64,000 nt of DNA from Chitinophagales bacterium (GCA_015655125.1 JAATFP010000043.1:1-64000), one strand, 5' to 3'; numbered from the stretch's first letter, positions 47,787-59,041 are shown. Numbers and translations are program-made. The notes: a model not told the origin generated them from the sequence alone.

Positions 47787-49598
47787 TTAAACTGCTTCTG
47801 AAGACATTGATTTGCTTACGCGCTTTCTTTCGTCTTCATTGAGTATAGTTTTACGCAGGCGAATGTTTTTCGGCGTAACCTCGATGCACTCATCCTGCTG
47901 GATATATTCCATACATTCTTCCAGGCTCATTAAGATTTTTGGAGCTGCTTTGGAAGCATCATCCGATCCGCTCGCACGGTGGTTGGTGAGTTTTTTAGGT
48001 TCCGTTGCGTTTACTACAAGATCCCCTGGTTTGATATGCTCCGCAATGATCTGGCCTGCGTAAACATCTTCCCCCGGATCGACGAAGAAACGGCCACGAT
48101 CCTGTAATTTATCGATGGAATAACCGGTTGTTTTTTCTGTTGTTTTGCTTAACAAAACGCCATTGTTACGACCCGGAATCGGTCCCTTCCACGGGCGGTA
48201 TTCTGCGAAGCGATGCGCCATTACTGCCTCTCCGGCAGTGTTGGTGAGCATGTTGCTACGCAAACCGATCAGGCCGCGCGAAGGAATATCAAATTCAAGA
48301 TGCTGCATTTCGCCTTTTGTTTCCATTACCAGCATTTCTCCTTTGCGCTGCGTAACTAGATCGATCACTTTACCGCTGTATTCAGACGGAACGTCTACCA
48401 CCAACACTTCATATGGTTCGCTCTTAACGCCGTTTATGTGTTTTACCAAAACCTGCGGCTGACCGATGGTCAACTCAAAACCTTCCCTGCGCATGGTTTC
48501 GATCAGGATACCAAGGTGAAGGATACCACGACCAAAAACATTGAAGCTATCTGCACTGTCGCTGTCTTCTACACGAAGGGCAAGATTTTTTTCTGTTTCT
48601 TTAAAAAGACGATCACGAAGATGGCGGCTGGTTACAAACTTACCTTCTTTACCGAAGAAAGGAGAGTTGTTGATACCGAACAACATGCTCATCGTTGGTT
48701 CATCCACTGCGATAACCGGGAGTGCTTCCGGGTTTTCAACGTCTGCAATTGTATCGCCGATGTTGAAAGTTTCCAATCCCACTACTGCGCAAATATCACC
48801 GGCAAAAACTTCTGTTACTTTCTTTTTGCCCATGCCTTCAAACACATACAGTTCTTTGATCTTCATTTTTTTGATGGAACCGTCAGCCTGCATCAATGCG
48901 ATCTGCTGATTTTCTCTCACGCTTCCACGAGCCACTTTACCTACCGCGATCCTTCCGAGGAAAGACGAGTAATCGAGCGAAGTAATCTGCATTTGTGTAG
49001 ATCCTTCATTCTTTTTAGGTTCGGGTACATATTCAATAACTGCATCCAGCAAAGGCAGAATATTTTCTGTCTGTGTCAGCGAGGTATTCATCCAGCCATT
49101 TTTGCTGCTACCATATAATGTAGGAAAGTTCAACTGTTCTTCTGTTGCGTCGAGGTTGAAGAACAATTCAAATACTGCGTCATGTACCTCATCCGGGCGG
49201 CAGTTTTCTTTATCAACTTTATTGATTACTACAATCGGTTTCAAACCGAGCGCCAGCGCTTTTTGCAACACGAAACGTGTTTGTGGCATCGGTCCCTCAA
49301 ACGCATCCACGAGAAGCAATACACCATCGGCCATCTTCAACACACGTTCTACCTCACCTCCAAAGTCACTATGTCCCGGAGTATCGATCACGTTGATCTT
49401 AACGTCTTTATAACTAACAGAAATATTTTTGCTAAAAATGGTAATACCACGTTCCCTTTCGAGATCGTTGCTATCCATGATCAGTTCACCGGTTTCCTGG
49501 TTCTCACGGAACACCTGCGTGGCGTGGATGATCTTATCTACTAAGGTTGTTTTGCCATGATCTACGTGGGCGATAATAGCGATGTTGCGAATATTCAT
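47787..49598 (-). CDS. typA: Translational GTPase TypA/BipA
   Basis: MNIRNIAIIAHVDHGKTTLVDKII, DTPGHSDFGGEVERVL, VVINKVDK and full TypA C-terminus. Confidence 0.97.
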   Translation of the reverse strand: MNIRNIAIIAHVDHGKTTLVDKIIHATQVFRENQETGELIMDSNDLERERGITIFSKNISVSYKDVKINVIDTPGHSDFGGEVERVLKMADGVLLLVDAFEGPMPQTRFVLQKALALGLKPIVVINKVDKENCRPDEVHDAVFELFFNLDATEEQLNFPTLYGSSKNGWMNTSLTQTENILPLLDAVIEYVPEPKKNEGSTQMQITSLDYSSFLGRIAVGKVARGSVRENQQIALMQADGSIKKMKIKELYVFEGMGKKKVTEVFAGDICAVVGLETFNIGDTIADVENPEALPVIAVDEPTMSMLFGINNSPFFGKEGKFVTSRHLRDRLFKETEKNLALRVEDSDSADSFNVFGRGILHLGILIETMRREGFELTIGQPQVLVKHINGVKSEPYEVLVVDVPSEYSGKVIDLVTQRKGEMLVMETKGEMQHLEFDIPSRGLIGLRSNMLTNTAGEAVMAHRFAEYRPWKGPIPGRNNGVLLSKTTEKTTGYSIDKLQDRGRFFVDPGEDVYAGQIIAEHIKPGDLVVNATEPKKLTNHRASGSDDASKAAPKILMSLEECMEYIQQDECIEVTPKNIRLRKTILNEDERKRVSKSMSSEAV

Positions 49599-49873
49599 TA
49601 TTTTTTTACTTTAAGCTGTAGCGGCTGGCGCCATGGAAAGCTTGATGCTGACGAGGTGAGCCAACAGCGCAGGGCTGTTTTTAAGGCCGCAAAGGTACGC
49701 ATTTTCAACGGGATGGCAAGGGGATTTGAGTTTATAACTTTAAATTGATTTAAAATTCAGATAATAGGCTGATTGCCTTACTATTATGATATTTTTTTAG
49801 CTGGGCATTGGTTGTTGCATGTAAACTTTAACAACTAATCCTGCCTGCTAACCCGCCAACCTTATCTTTTTGC

Positions 49874-50209
49874 ATGTTATTTGATAAAAAACCGGAAACA
49901 AAAATTAAGCAATTGAACAACAATAAACCTTTACCCAATTTTGCACTATGTATTATCCTGGACCTGATCGGATATATTAGTTTCAGCATTCCATTGGTAG
50001 GCGAATTTTCAGATGTAGTTTGGGCGCCCTTATCGGCTATGATCTTTTACCGGATGTTTGGCGGTAAAATGGGCGTTTTCGGCGGTGCATTTAGTTTTTT
50101 AGAAGAGATATTGCCTTTTACCGACGTCATTCCGACATTTACCATTTCGTGGCTTATCCGGTCGCGAGCACTGGCAAAACAGCAAACCCGGCTCATTTCG
50201 GCCAAATGA
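49874..50209 (+). CDS. Small conserved membrane protein
   Basis: 111 aa, hydrophobic segments FALCIILDLIGYISFSIPLVG and VVWAPLSAMIFYRMFGG. Confidence 0.6.
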   Translation: MLFDKKPETKIKQLNNNKPLPNFALCIILDLIGYISFSIPLVGEFSDVVWAPLSAMIFYRMFGGKMGVFGGAFSFLEEILPFTDVIPTFTISWLIRSRALAKQQTRLISAK

Positions 50210-50329
50210 TTACCGTATATAAAACGATACGACCCGCTGGTAATTCCGGCGGTTTTTTTATCAGTAAAAAAATTATATTACAGGCTCTTTGAAAAGAGCA
50301 TGTGGCTATTCTATCTAAAACAACTTTGT

Positions 50330-52237
50330 ATGAAAAATTTTTTTATCGGACTGGTATTACTCGCCGGTTCATTTCAACTGACGGCTCAGACCAAATTTAC
50401 CGCCCTTTCGATCAAACCTGAATATCCAAAACAAAATGGAAAACTGAGTTTTGAATACAATAAAAGCTACTCGCCGCTTATAAAAGCGCCTGGTGTAGAT
50501 GTGGTCGTTTACCAGTTTACAAAAAAGGGACCTGTTGCAACAGAGCCTGTGATCACAAAAAAGGGAAATCTTTATGCCGGAACAATTACCTTGGATAGTA
50601 CGGCCTCATTGGTGGCGTTCACTTTTGCTTCGGGCGAAGAAAAAGATGCAAACGGCTCTAAAGGATACATCATACCGGTGTATAATGACAAAAATATCCC
50701 GGTAAAAAATTATTATATAAACGCCCAGGCGTTGTATGGCTACATGGGTGAAAGTCTTTTAGAGATCGCAACGGATCCTGCTGCAGGACTGGCAGTTTTG
50801 GAAGAGGGTATCAAGCAATACCCTGAATTAAAAACCGATCCTTCGGATTTCAATAATTACCTGTATGCGCTCAATCGGGCCAAAAAGAAAGAAGCGGTTC
50901 CGGTTATCAACAATGAACTGAAGGCGTACGAATTAAAAGGTAATTTATCCGAAGAAGGATACAATTTGCTTATCCAATGGTACAATCGCGATAAGAGAAA
51001 AGAAAAGGCGGATAGCCTTACGGCGGCGATGAAGGCCACTTTTCCAAACGGAACCTGGGTTAAGAACGAAGCCGGCATGGCATTTAACAAGGAAAAAGAT
51101 CCGGCTAAAAAGCTCGAACTCTACAATGCCTACATTGCTAAATATCCTCTTACAGAAGACAATAAGTCAACAATTGATAATTTTAAATACCAGCTCGCAA
51201 CGGCATATTTAAATGCAGGCGACCTGAAATCTTACTATGAATGGGCCGGTAAGGTAAATGACCGGTCGATGGTAGCCAGGAACAACAATAGTGTTGCATG
51301 GAAATGGGCCGAAGAAGATATAAAACTTACTGACGCAAAAGATATGTCATTATCTGCTACGACTTTTGCAAAAAATGAAATAACAAAACCCACACAGAAG
51401 AAGCCGAATAGCTATACGGCAAAGCAATGGGAAGAGCAACGAAAATCTACCTATGCTATGTATGGTGATACCTATGCCTATATATTGTATAAACTTGGAG
51501 ATTACAAAACGGGGTATGAATACGCCAAAGATGCCGCTACGATCATGAAATTGAAAGATGCAGAACTGAACGAACGTTATGCATTACTTGCAGAAAAAGT
51601 AAGGCCCGCAGCGGAATCAAAAAAACTGATCGAACAATTTGTAAAAGATGGCGTTGCCACGTCAGGAACGAAAGGCGCCTTGAAATCGATTTATATAAAG
51701 GAAAAGAAAAGCGATGCCGGTTTCGATACGTACCTGGCAGCGCTGGAAGCAACGGCTAAAGTAAATAAGAGGGCGGCAATTGTTAAGTCGATGATCAATG
51801 ATGATGCACCAAAATTCAGCCTTAAAGATTTTGAAGGAAAAACAGTCAGCCTCGATGAGTTGAAAGGGAAAGTTGTAATAGTGGATTTCTGGGCCACCTG
51901 GTGCGGCCCATGTATTGCTTCTATGCCGGGCATGAACAAAGCACTTACGAAATATAAAGACGACCCGAATGTTAAATTCCTGTTTATCGACACATGGGAA
52001 ACGGTTGATAATAAGCTGGATAATGCAAAAGACTTCATGACCAAAAAGAACTATCCTTTCCACGTGTTGATGGATATGGAAGATAAGACGGTCGGTGATT
52101 TTAAAGTAAGTGGAATTCCTACAAAATTCGTGATCGACAAAGAAGGGAAGGTTCGTTTTAAAGCCGTTGGCTTCGACGGAAATGATGATGAACTGGTGGA
52201 TGAATTGTCGATGATGATCGAGTTGGCGGGAAGCTAG
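50330..52237 (+). CDS. TlpA-family thiol:disulfide protein with long N-terminal domain
   Basis: Signal peptide (MKNFFIGLVLLAGSFQLTAQ), C-terminal thioredoxin domain VVIVDFWATWCGPCIASMPGMNKAL. Confidence 0.9.
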   Translation: MKNFFIGLVLLAGSFQLTAQTKFTALSIKPEYPKQNGKLSFEYNKSYSPLIKAPGVDVVVYQFTKKGPVATEPVITKKGNLYAGTITLDSTASLVAFTFASGEEKDANGSKGYIIPVYNDKNIPVKNYYINAQALYGYMGESLLEIATDPAAGLAVLEEGIKQYPELKTDPSDFNNYLYALNRAKKKEAVPVINNELKAYELKGNLSEEGYNLLIQWYNRDKRKEKADSLTAAMKATFPNGTWVKNEAGMAFNKEKDPAKKLELYNAYIAKYPLTEDNKSTIDNFKYQLATAYLNAGDLKSYYEWAGKVNDRSMVARNNNSVAWKWAEEDIKLTDAKDMSLSATTFAKNEITKPTQKKPNSYTAKQWEEQRKSTYAMYGDTYAYILYKLGDYKTGYEYAKDAATIMKLKDAELNERYALLAEKVRPAAESKKLIEQFVKDGVATSGTKGALKSIYIKEKKSDAGFDTYLAALEATAKVNKRAAIVKSMINDDAPKFSLKDFEGKTVSLDELKGKVVIVDFWATWCGPCIASMPGMNKALTKYKDDPNVKFLFIDTWETVDNKLDNAKDFMTKKNYPFHVLMDMEDKTVGDFKVSGIPTKFVIDKEGKVRFKAVGFDGNDDELVDELSMMIELAGS

Positions 52238-52273
52238 GCTGAATAATTAATAATTATTTGCCTGTTTCTTTTT

Positions 52274-52341
52274 CCTGTCATTGCGAGGTATGAAGCAATC
52301 TAATTATCTGATGTAATCGCTTCATACCTCGCAATGACAGG
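52274..52341. repeat. REP-like hairpin, perfect 23-bp arms (GTCATTGCGAGGTATGAAGC family)
   Basis: CCTGTCATTGCGAGGTATGAAGC (52274-52296) and GCTTCATACCTCGCAATGACAGG (52319-52341). Confidence 0.88.
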
Positions 52342-52387
52342 AATTTTTTTGAAAGGGAATTGTCAATTCTCACACGATGATGTCAAA

Positions 52388-53428
52388 TCAGAGCACCGCT
52401 ATTTTTTCTTTCCCGATCTTTTTTCCTGCCTCATCTGTAATGATCATAAAATACACGCCGCTTGCCCATGTAGCCGGAACAGGTATTTGCTGTGTTACTT
52501 TTTTATCAGCCGCTCTGTAGGTCTGCGCAGACATCAACGTGCCGGAAACATTTACAATCGCTACTTTATACGTTCCCGCACCTTTCAATTTTACAGAAAG
52601 ATTTACATTGCTACCTTTTTTAACCGGGTTCGGGTAAGCCGAGGTAGAAGGATTAACAAATTCTGCAACTTTCTGTAAGGTGTCCGTAACAAAATTTACT
52701 TTCACCACATGATACAAAAGTCCGCCAGCCGTAAATGAACAGATTCTTTTTTCTACATCAGAAGTGACAACCACTGTTTCCAGATTGGTAATGTCGCGCG
52801 CTAACTTTACCACACCCAAACTGATGTCCTTTACATTGATTGTTTCAGGCAAAAAGCCCACCGCTGTTATGGTCAATGTTTCAGATTGCTGGTGGCGGTA
52901 CAATTGCACTTTTCCTGAACTGTCTGCCACCAGGTATTTTCCATCAGAAACTTTTACGGTTGCATTGGCAACCGGCTCATCATTTTCATCTGTGATCTGG
53001 AAAGTTTTCAATTTTTCCAAAATACGGGAAGTCTTAACCGAAGATTCTGGTTGCGGCCGCATAACAGATACTGTTCCTGAAAATCCTGAATGCGTCACCG
53101 ATTGGGGCGCTTTTACCTGGGCTTTGGATTGTTGCCCCTTTGTTGTCATCAAAAAAAGCGCGACCAGGTATTTCCAGTAAAAGAATATTTTTTTACGCGG
53201 CGCGGGCTGGGATTGGATGGTCCGCTGCAATTGTTCGGAATGTACCCTTCCGCAAACATGCGGATCTTTTAGTTTTGTAAAATAATCGATCATCTGTCCA
53301 TCCGTCATCGCACTGAAATCAATGACGGTTTTGGCGCAGGAGTTGCAGAATCTTCCCTGTTCATCCGGCAGCATGTTATTCCAGTTTTCGTGGCAAGGTT
53401 CCGGAATGTGGATCTGTAGTTGTTGCAT
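52388..53428 (-). CDS. Carboxypeptidase-regulatory-like domain protein with T9SS-type C-terminal sorting-like domain
   Basis: N-terminal Cys motif (EPCHENWNNMLPDEQGRFCNSCAKTVIDFSAMTD), TM (FFYWKYLVALFLMTTK), VANATVKVSDGKYL, C-terminal YPNPVKKGSNVNLSVKL...GVYFMIITDEAGKKIGKEKIAVL. Confidence 0.78.
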   Translation of the reverse strand: MQQLQIHIPEPCHENWNNMLPDEQGRFCNSCAKTVIDFSAMTDGQMIDYFTKLKDPHVCGRVHSEQLQRTIQSQPAPRKKIFFYWKYLVALFLMTTKGQQSKAQVKAPQSVTHSGFSGTVSVMRPQPESSVKTSRILEKLKTFQITDENDEPVANATVKVSDGKYLVADSSGKVQLYRHQQSETLTITAVGFLPETINVKDISLGVVKLARDITNLETVVVTSDVEKRICSFTAGGLLYHVVKVNFVTDTLQKVAEFVNPSTSAYPNPVKKGSNVNLSVKLKGAGTYKVAIVNVSGTLMSAQTYRAADKKVTQQIPVPATWASGVYFMIITDEAGKKIGKEKIAVL

Positions 53429-53656
53429 GGCATTAGTTTTAGCAGGTTGTTAGATTCACTAAACCGCAATTTTTCACAAAGGGTTGGGTGTTTTTGTATG
53501 GCAACGGAAAATTTATATTAGCTGCATGACGTGAATGATGAGTAGTGAAATCTGTGAAATTAAAATAATGGTAAACAGTTAAAAATTTTAAAGATGAATG
53601 CCTGAAAATTATACCTTTTGAAGATTCCACCATTCACTATTCACTAAATTTGTTCT

Positions 53657-55693
53657 ATGCCTTTTAAATTAAACTCATCTTACACTCCTGCTGGCGACCA
53701 GCCCACGGCCATTGCACAATTGACCGAAGGTATCTTAAATGGGGAAAAACATCAGACGCTCCTCGGTGTTACGGGAAGTGGCAAAACTTTTACTATTGCC
53801 AATGTTATCCAGAACGTGCAACGACCCACATTAGTGCTTACGCACAACAAAACCCTGGTGGCGCAGTTGTATGGCGAGTTCAAGCAGTTTTTTCCTGATA
53901 ATGCTGTGGGGTATTTCGTATCATACTACGATTATTATCAGCCCGAAGCCTACATGCCCGTGAGCAATACTTATATCGAAAAAGATCTCAGCATCAACGA
54001 AGAGCTCGACAAGCTTCGCCTTCAGGCTACGGCACAATTGCTCAGCGGTCGCCGCGATATCATCGTGGTTGCCAGCGTGAGTTGTATCTACGGGATGGGA
54101 AATCCGGCAGAGTATGAAAATGGTATCATCCGTATTCACCAGGGACAGGTGATTTCGCGACAGGGATTTTTGCACGCGTTAGTAAATTCTTTGTATCAAC
54201 GCAGCCAGGGTGATTTTACCCGCGGCACATTTCGCGTAAAAGGTGATACGATAGACATCAATCTTCCATATGTCGATTTTGGTTATCGCATCAGTTTCTT
54301 CGGCGACGAGATTGAAAGTATTGAAACGCTTGAGCTTTCAAGCGGCAAGCGGATCAGCACCGTGGAGAATGCGGCTATCTTTCCGGCAACATTGTACCTT
54401 GCGCCGAAAGATATGCTTGCGCAGGTAATCGGTGAAATACAGGACGAATGTGCTGCGCAGGCGACCTACTTTAAAAATAGCGGCAAATATATTGAGGCGC
54501 AGAGAATCGAAGAACGGGTCAATTACGATCTTGAAATGATCCGGGAATTAGGTTATTGCAACGGTATCGAAAACTATTCGCGTTTCTTCGACAGGCGCGC
54601 ACCAGGCGCAAGACCCTTCTGCCTGCTTGATTATTTTCCTAAAGACTTCTTATTGGTGATAGATGAGAGTCACCAGACCATCCCACAGGTGAGTGGCATG
54701 TATGGCGGCGACAGAAGCAGAAAATTGGTATTGGTTGATTATGGGTTTCGTTTGCCCTCGGCGATGGACAACCGGCCACAGAATTTTCATGAATTCGAAA
54801 ATCTCGTTAACCAAACCATATATGTTTCGGCAACGCCGGGAGAATATGAACTCGAAAAAAGTGAGGGTGTGGTGGTGGAACAAGTGGTGCGGCCAACGGG
54901 CCTCCTGGATCCGCCGATCGAGATCAGGCCTTCGATCAACCAGATCGACGATCTGCTGGAAGCGATCGACGAACGCATTAAAAAAGGCGACCGGGTGCTG
55001 GTAACAACGCTCACAAAGCGCATGGCGGAAGAAATGGATAAATACCTGCATCGAATCGACATAAAAAGTAAATACATCCACAGCGAAGTGGATACGTTGG
55101 AAAGAGTGGAGATATTGAGAGAACTTCGGCTCGGGATAATCGATGTGCTGATCGGTGTGAACCTGTTGAGAGAAGGGCTGGATCTTCCGGAAGTGTCGCT
55201 CGTTGCCATACTGGATGCAGACAAAGAAGGGTTTTTGCGTAATGAGAGAAGCCTTACCCAAACTGCCGGTCGCGCTGCGCGCAACGTAGACGGGCTGGTA
55301 ATTTTTTACGCAGATAAGATGACGGAAAGCATGCAAAAAACGATCGATGAAACGACACGTCGCCGTGCAAAGCAGATCGCTTACAATGAGGAGCATGGAA
55401 TCGTACCCACCACGATCATCAAAACAAAGGAACAGGTTTTTGCGCAGGGAAGTGTGTTGGATGTAAAAGGTTATGACCCAAGCAATCCGTATGCTCTGCA
55501 AGGCGATGAAGACATTGTTCGTACCGCCGCCGAGGAACAGGAAACATACAAGACCATTCCGCAGATGGAAAAAGCAATTGCAAGAGTGAAGAAATCAATG
55601 GAAAAAGCCGCGCGTGACCTGGATTTTATGGAAGCGGCGCGGTTGCGGGATGAAATGTTTAAGATGAAAAAGGAATTGGAAGAGATGAAATAG
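53657..55693 (+). CDS. uvrB: Excinuclease ABC subunit UvrB
   Basis: MPFKLNSSYTPAGDQPTAIAQLTEG, LLGVTGSGKTFTIANVI, FVSYYDYYQPEAYMP, IYVSATPGEYE, UvrB C-terminal UVR motif. Confidence 0.97.
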   Translation: MPFKLNSSYTPAGDQPTAIAQLTEGILNGEKHQTLLGVTGSGKTFTIANVIQNVQRPTLVLTHNKTLVAQLYGEFKQFFPDNAVGYFVSYYDYYQPEAYMPVSNTYIEKDLSINEELDKLRLQATAQLLSGRRDIIVVASVSCIYGMGNPAEYENGIIRIHQGQVISRQGFLHALVNSLYQRSQGDFTRGTFRVKGDTIDINLPYVDFGYRISFFGDEIESIETLELSSGKRISTVENAAIFPATLYLAPKDMLAQVIGEIQDECAAQATYFKNSGKYIEAQRIEERVNYDLEMIRELGYCNGIENYSRFFDRRAPGARPFCLLDYFPKDFLLVIDESHQTIPQVSGMYGGDRSRKLVLVDYGFRLPSAMDNRPQNFHEFENLVNQTIYVSATPGEYELEKSEGVVVEQVVRPTGLLDPPIEIRPSINQIDDLLEAIDERIKKGDRVLVTTLTKRMAEEMDKYLHRIDIKSKYIHSEVDTLERVEILRELRLGIIDVLIGVNLLREGLDLPEVSLVAILDADKEGFLRNERSLTQTAGRAARNVDGLVIFYADKMTESMQKTIDETTRRRAKQIAYNEEHGIVPTTIIKTKEQVFAQGSVLDVKGYDPSNPYALQGDEDIVRTAAEEQETYKTIPQMEKAIARVKKSMEKAARDLDFMEAARLRDEMFKMKKELEEMK

Positions 55694-55761
55694 CAAATAA
55701 AAAATAAGGAATTAGAAAGTTACCCTGTAAAATTATTTGAACTGTGTAACTTTCTAATTCC

Positions 55762-58482
55762 TTATTCCAAAATAGGCCGCAACCAGCGTGTAACTTCTTC
55801 CAGCGGCATTTCTTTCCTTTGGGTGTAATCAAACAGCTGGTCTTTTTCAATTTTTCCTACGCCAAAATATTTGCTTTCGGGATGTGCAAAGTACCAGCCG
55901 CAAACAGAAGATGCGGGATACATTGCCAGCGATTCTGTAAGATGGATGCCCGTGGCTCCTTCGCCACCAAGCAATTCAAACAGTTTATATTTTTCGGTAT
56001 GATCCGGACATGCAGGATAGCCCGGTGCCGGCCGGATGCCCATGTATTCTTCTTTGATAAGCTGTTCGTTTGTCAGGTGTTCGTCGCTCACGTAGCCCCA
56101 GAATTCCGTCCGTGTTTTTTTGTGCAGCAGTTCGGCAAATGCTTCCGCGAGCCTGTCTGCCAGCGCCTGCAAAGTAATCTTGCTGTAGTCATCAAGATTT
56201 TCTTCAAACCTTTTGATGTGTGGTTCGATGCCTTGTATGGTTACAGAAAATGCACCAATATGGTCTTGTGAGGAGTGGCCTTCCGGTGCAATAAAATCGG
56301 CGAGGCTTAAATTTGGCTGTCCCGCAGCCTTTTTTATCTGCTGCCGCAAAAATTCCAGCTTTAATATTTTGCCGTCATCGTGTACATGCACCGAATCACT
56401 CGCTGTTTTATTGGCTTCCCAAAATCCAACAACACCTTGCGCCTTTAGCCATTTTTCCCCGATAAGTTGTTTCAATAGAACCCGGGCATCGTTGTACAAT
56501 TTTGTTGCCTCTACACCCACAACTTTATCTGTGAGGATCGCCGGAAATTTTCCGTGCAGCTCCCATGCGATGAAGAATGGCTGCCAGTCGATAAATTCCG
56601 CAATATCTTCCAGCGGATAATCACTGAAAACCCTTGTTCCGGTAAATGTTGGTTTTACGGGTGTAAAATCTTTCCAGTTGATCGGAGCCACATTTTGCCG
56701 GGCTTCCTCAAACGTGAGATATTGCTTTACAGATTTCTTATTACCGAAATCGGTTTTTAATTTATCATATTCTGTTTTGATACTTTCCAGGAAGGATGCT
56801 TTGGTTTCTTTGTTAAGTAAACTGCCGGCAACGGTTACGCTGCGGCTTGCGTCCAGCACATGTACCACACCATTGCCATATTCCGGTGCGATCTTCACTG
56901 CGGTATGCATGCGGCTCGTGGTTGCACCGCCGATCAAAAGCGGCAGATCCATTTGCAGACGCGCCATCTCCCGGCCAATGTGTACCATTTCATCCAGTGA
57001 CGGCGTGATCAAACCGCTCAGGCCTATTATATCAACCTTGTGTTTTTTTGCTTCGGATAAAATTTTATCTGCAGGCACCATCACGCCAAGATCAATGATA
57101 TCATATCCATTGCACCCGAGTACAACGCCAACAATATTTTTACCGATGTCATGCACATCGCCTTTAACAGTGGCCAACAATATTTTTGCGGCACCGGCCC
57201 CTTCTTCATTTGTAGTTCCTGCAGCGATATGTGCCAATCTTTTTTCTTCTTTTTCCTGCTCTATGAACGGCGTAAGAACGGCCACAGCTTTTTTCATTAC
57301 ACGCGCACTTTTTACTACCTGTGGTAAAAACATTTTTCCGGCACCAAACAGGTCGCCCACAATGTTCATCCCATCCATCAGCGGGCCCTCGATGACATCG
57401 AGTGGTTTTGGATATTTTTGACGAGCCTCTTCCGTATCCTGGTCGATATATTCTGTGATTCCGTTTACCAACGAATGTGCCATGCGTTTTTCAACAGGTT
57501 CATTGCGCCAGCTTTCATCTTTTACGGTTTCTTTGCCTTTCGCTTTTACCGTTTCGGCAAACTGGATGAGCTTTTCGGTGGCGCTGTTGTCATCATTATT
57601 TCTATTCAGAATTACGTCTTCGCAAAGCTGCCGCAATGTTGGCTCTATTTCATCATATACAACCAGCTGGCCGGCATTTACGATGCCCATGTCCATTCCG
57701 GCAGCGATCGCATAATAAAGAAACACACTGTGGATCGCTTCGCGTACATGATCATTTCCACGGAAAGAAAAAGACACGTTGCTTACACCGCCACTCACTT
57801 TGGTGAGTGGCATGAGTTTTTTTATTTCACGTGTGCCTTCGATAAAATCTACTGCATAATTGTTGTGTTCCTCAATGCCCGTTGCGATAGCAAAAATGTT
57901 GGGGTCAAAAATGATGTCCTGCGGTTCGTAACCAACCTGCTCCGTTAAGATCTTATAAGCCCGATGGCAGATTTCCACTTTCCTTTCTTTTGTATCGGCC
58001 TGTCCAACTTCGTCAAAAGCCATTACGATTACGGAAGCTCCATAGCTTTTGCAAATGAATGCCTGCTCGATGAACTTCGCTTCGCCTTCTTTCATGGAAA
58101 TGGAATTCACAATGCATTTTCCCTGTACACATTTCAGTCCCGCTTCGATGATCTCGAACTTACTGCTGTCGATCATGATGGGAATCTTTGCGATGTCGGG
58201 TTCGGCTTGTACAAGATTCAGGAAAGTACGCATCGCTTCCACGCCTTCAAGCATAGCATCATCCATATTTACGTCAATCACCTGTGCGCCGCTTTCAACC
58301 TGTTGGCGGGCAACGGACAGGGCTTCCTCATACAATCCATCGCGGATGAGCCGCGCAAATTTTTTACTTCCCGTTACGTTGGTGCGTTCCCCAACGTTGA
58401 TGAAATTTGTTTCCGGCCTTACGGTGAGTGGCTCGAGGCCGCTGAGGCGGAGGTAAGGTTTGATATGTATCGGTTCAGTCAT
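55762..58482 (-). CDS. metH: Methionine synthase, C-terminal polypeptide (pterin-binding, B12-binding and activation domains)
   Basis: [21 protein letters not shown] (pterin-binding), [31 protein letters not shown] (B12-binding), [15 protein letters not shown] (activation). Confidence 0.95.
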   Translation of the reverse strand: MTEPIHIKPYLRLSGLEPLTVRPETNFINVGERTNVTGSKKFARLIRDGLYEEALSVARQQVESGAQVIDVNMDDAMLEGVEAMRTFLNLVQAEPDIAKIPIMIDSSKFEIIEAGLKCVQGKCIVNSISMKEGEAKFIEQAFICKSYGASVIVMAFDEVGQADTKERKVEICHRAYKILTEQVGYEPQDIIFDPNIFAIATGIEEHNNYAVDFIEGTREIKKLMPLTKVSGGVSNVSFSFRGNDHVREAIHSVFLYYAIAAGMDMGIVNAGQLVVYDEIEPTLRQLCEDVILNRNNDDNSATEKLIQFAETVKAKGKETVKDESWRNEPVEKRMAHSLVNGITEYIDQDTEEARQKYPKPLDVIEGPLMDGMNIVGDLFGAGKMFLPQVVKSARVMKKAVAVLTPFIEQEKEEKRLAHIAAGTTNEEGAGAAKILLATVKGDVHDIGKNIVGVVLGCNGYDIIDLGVMVPADKILSEAKKHKVDIIGLSGLITPSLDEMVHIGREMARLQMDLPLLIGGATTSRMHTAVKIAPEYGNGVVHVLDASRSVTVAGSLLNKETKASFLESIKTEYDKLKTDFGNKKSVKQYLTFEEARQNVAPINWKDFTPVKPTFTGTRVFSDYPLEDIAEFIDWQPFFIAWELHGKFPAILTDKVVGVEATKLYNDARVLLKQLIGEKWLKAQGVVGFWEANKTASDSVHVHDDGKILKLEFLRQQIKKAAGQPNLSLADFIAPEGHSSQDHIGAFSVTIQGIEPHIKRFEENLDDYSKITLQALADRLAEAFAELLHKKTRTEFWGYVSDEHLTNEQLIKEEYMGIRPAPGYPACPDHTEKYKLFELLGGEGATGIHLTESLAMYPASSVCGWYFAHPESKYFGVGKIEKDQLFDYTQRKEMPLEEVTRWLRPILE

Positions 58483-58521
58483 GTTTTATTTTTTGCCACA
58501 GAGGCACGGCGTCACGAGGGT

Positions 58522-58929
58522 TCACAACGTGTATAGAATATATCTTTTTATGCCGTCTTTCATTATTGGTGAATGAAAATTTATAATATAGCCGAGTCTT
58601 TTTTGTGATAGCTTCAAGTAACTAAGTATTTGAGCTTCCCAAACTTTGTGATATAAATCTTGCGCTTTAAGTTTGATAATTAATGATTCGTCTACCAAAA
58701 TATCTATTTTTAAAGCATTCTCAACTTCCAGGCCCTCATAATTTAAGGCAATGGCTGTTTGCCTTGAAAAAGCAATTGCTCTTAGAAAAAGCTCATGACA
58801 AAAACATTGTTCATAAACACTTTCTAACAAACCTGGCCCAAGCAGGCGGTGGATCTTAAAAGCTATATCCACAATTTCTCGCGCGATAAAATTTTCTCTT
58901 TTCGAGAGTGGGGAAAAATAATGTTCCAT
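58522..58929 (-). CDS. GxxExxY protein
   Basis: IAREIVDIAFKIHRLLGPGLLESVYEQCFCHEL with the GLLESVY signature; DILVDESLIIKLKA. Confidence 0.93.
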   Translation of the reverse strand: MEHYFSPLSKRENFIAREIVDIAFKIHRLLGPGLLESVYEQCFCHELFLRAIAFSRQTAIALNYEGLEVENALKIDILVDESLIIKLKAQDLYHKVWEAQILSYLKLSQKRLGYIINFHSPIMKDGIKRYILYTL

Positions 58930-59041
58930 AATGCTTTACGTTGTGTTCCGTCGTGACCTTTGTGTCGTTGTGGTTCAAATTGTAAAGCAACGAAATCAGC
59001 ATTATTTAACCATGTGAAAAACCTCACTCAATCACATTATT

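Noticed and set aside
50233-50259. Terminator-like ccgctgg-taatt-ccggcggttttttta
   Set aside because: Plausible terminator after 49874..50209 but the stem has a mismatch; not strong enough to list as a feature.
54650-55501. 283-aa minus-strand ORF antisense to uvrB
   Set aside because: Antisense to a highly conserved gene with no domain similarity; spurious.
56678-57421. 247-aa plus-strand ORF antisense to metH
   Set aside because: Ser/Pro/Thr-rich shadow ORF with no start context or domain.
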